From assembly GCA_902464035.1 (NCBI GenBank), contig CABQHT010000010.1, positions 1-48,664 on the forward strand: a stretch of 48,664 bases of DNA. Reading direction: 5' to 3'. This document shows positions 48,218 through 48,664 of the stretch, in pieces. The notes under the pieces were generated by a model. The model searched no databases and was not told where the DNA came from. It was given only the letters and a program-made list of their open reading frames with translations. Both the position numbers and the translations under genes were made by a program. The stretch is from an uncultured Collinsella sp. Lineage in GTDB: Bacteria; Actinomycetota; Coriobacteriia; Coriobacteriales; Coriobacteriaceae. Positions within the stretch are counted from its first letter, which is position 1; each line of letters opens with the position of its first letter.

Positions 48218-48664
48218 GCCCGCTCCTCTACTCGACCGTATGGACACCGTAACCGCAAGACCATACAAGCCGCACCATGAATAGAGCGGCTTTGTGTTTT
48301 AAGTTGTCCTTCGGTACGCAAGCGGCAAGTTTTAGTACAGCGAGGGCCGATTGTTATTAATCCCCCGACTAATCGGTCTTTGAGCAGGTAAATGTGCTTG
48401 TCGGCTTGTCCCATCCCAGTGGCAGTGTAACGCATGCGAACATGGTTCACCCCTGTCATTCAACTCGCCTAGCACCCGCTACCGTCTACGACCTTTTAGT
48501 GGCATTTTTGCATAGAATCTGGTATGGAATGAATCAAGCTGTTTGACATCCGGCATTCGCCAAGCTTGCGGCAAGATTTTGGTCAAGCGGGCGGAAAGGG
48601 ATAACAAAAGGCTCTGTTAGACCAGAATTGACATTCTGCCTCAATCATCTTTTTGAAATTGCAA
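48218..48664. other. Upstream region of the SARP regulator, no gene seen
   Basis: 447 bases to the window edge without a convincing coding frame. Visible are an inverted repeat CCGATT/AATCGG (48347-48376 region), a TAGAAT near 48515 and two TTGACA hexamers near 48542 and 48629, and CAGAA/TTCTG around 48622-48638. A divergent gene may begin beyond the window. Confidence 0.4.

Noticed and set aside
1..48664. CRISPR array, prophage or intact insertion sequence
   Set aside because: No regularly spaced repeats, integrase, transposase or phage structural genes are visible.

Overview
The window is GC-rich chromosome, and its gene content points to the Coriobacteriia. A Collinsella-like gut anaerobe is the best fit (inference from content and codon style). 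Signs are a type III glutamine synthetase, a stand-alone MetH activation protein, a joined MurT-GatD protein, two fermentative iron/zinc alcohol dehydrogenases, a UPF0210 protein and no respiratory genes. No rRNA, CRISPR array or intact insertion sequence is visible. There is one tRNA, Glu(TTC).

Layout. 1-740: a 5'-truncated methyltransferase and a short coding remnant in less GC-biased DNA, closed by a terminator. 752-7188: guaA, a type I asparaginase, a small HTH regulator divergent from an unknown 129-aa protein across a 26-bp palindrome, a DUF1648-like membrane protein, ychF and a multi-cluster 4Fe-4S protein. 7437-26479: a roughly 19-kb allantoin island. 26583-29803: nitroreductase, glycerol dehydrogenase and a group III alcohol dehydrogenase. 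30305-34647: two tandem helical-repeat proteins of unknown function, then murT-gatD. 34748-35271: tRNA-Glu and a 209-bp MITE-like element. 35272-42011: glnA type III, then metF, a MetH reactivation domain protein and a short metH. 42120-48217: UPF0210 protein, a 134-bp inverted-repeat element, a methyltransferase, yhbY and a 999-aa NTPase-SARP regulator.

The allantoin island reads as a complete anaerobic energy-yielding pathway. A permease (pucI) imports allantoin, AllB opens the ring, and AllC makes ureidoglycine. Ureidoglycine can reach oxalurate either by PucG transamination or by AllE plus AllD. Oxalurate would then be split by oxamate carbamoyltransferase to oxamate and carbamoyl phosphate, and carbamate kinase (arcC) makes ATP. 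The carbamoyltransferase subunits FdrA and YlbE are here one 1001-aa polypeptide, with the third subunit (DUF2877/AllH) 4 nt downstream. Two transporters (MFS and DAACS) are candidates for oxamate or related anion traffic. A PucR-family regulator lies at the end and heads its own small operon with an alpha/beta hydrolase and a D-2-hydroxyacid dehydrogenase.

The most interesting items are the FdrA-YlbE fusion and the two parallel routes to oxalurate, a 15-bp palindrome shared by the fdrA/allC divergent promoter and the nitroreductase promoter, the MurT-GatD fusion next to a tandem paralogue pair, and several large inverted-repeat DNA elements.
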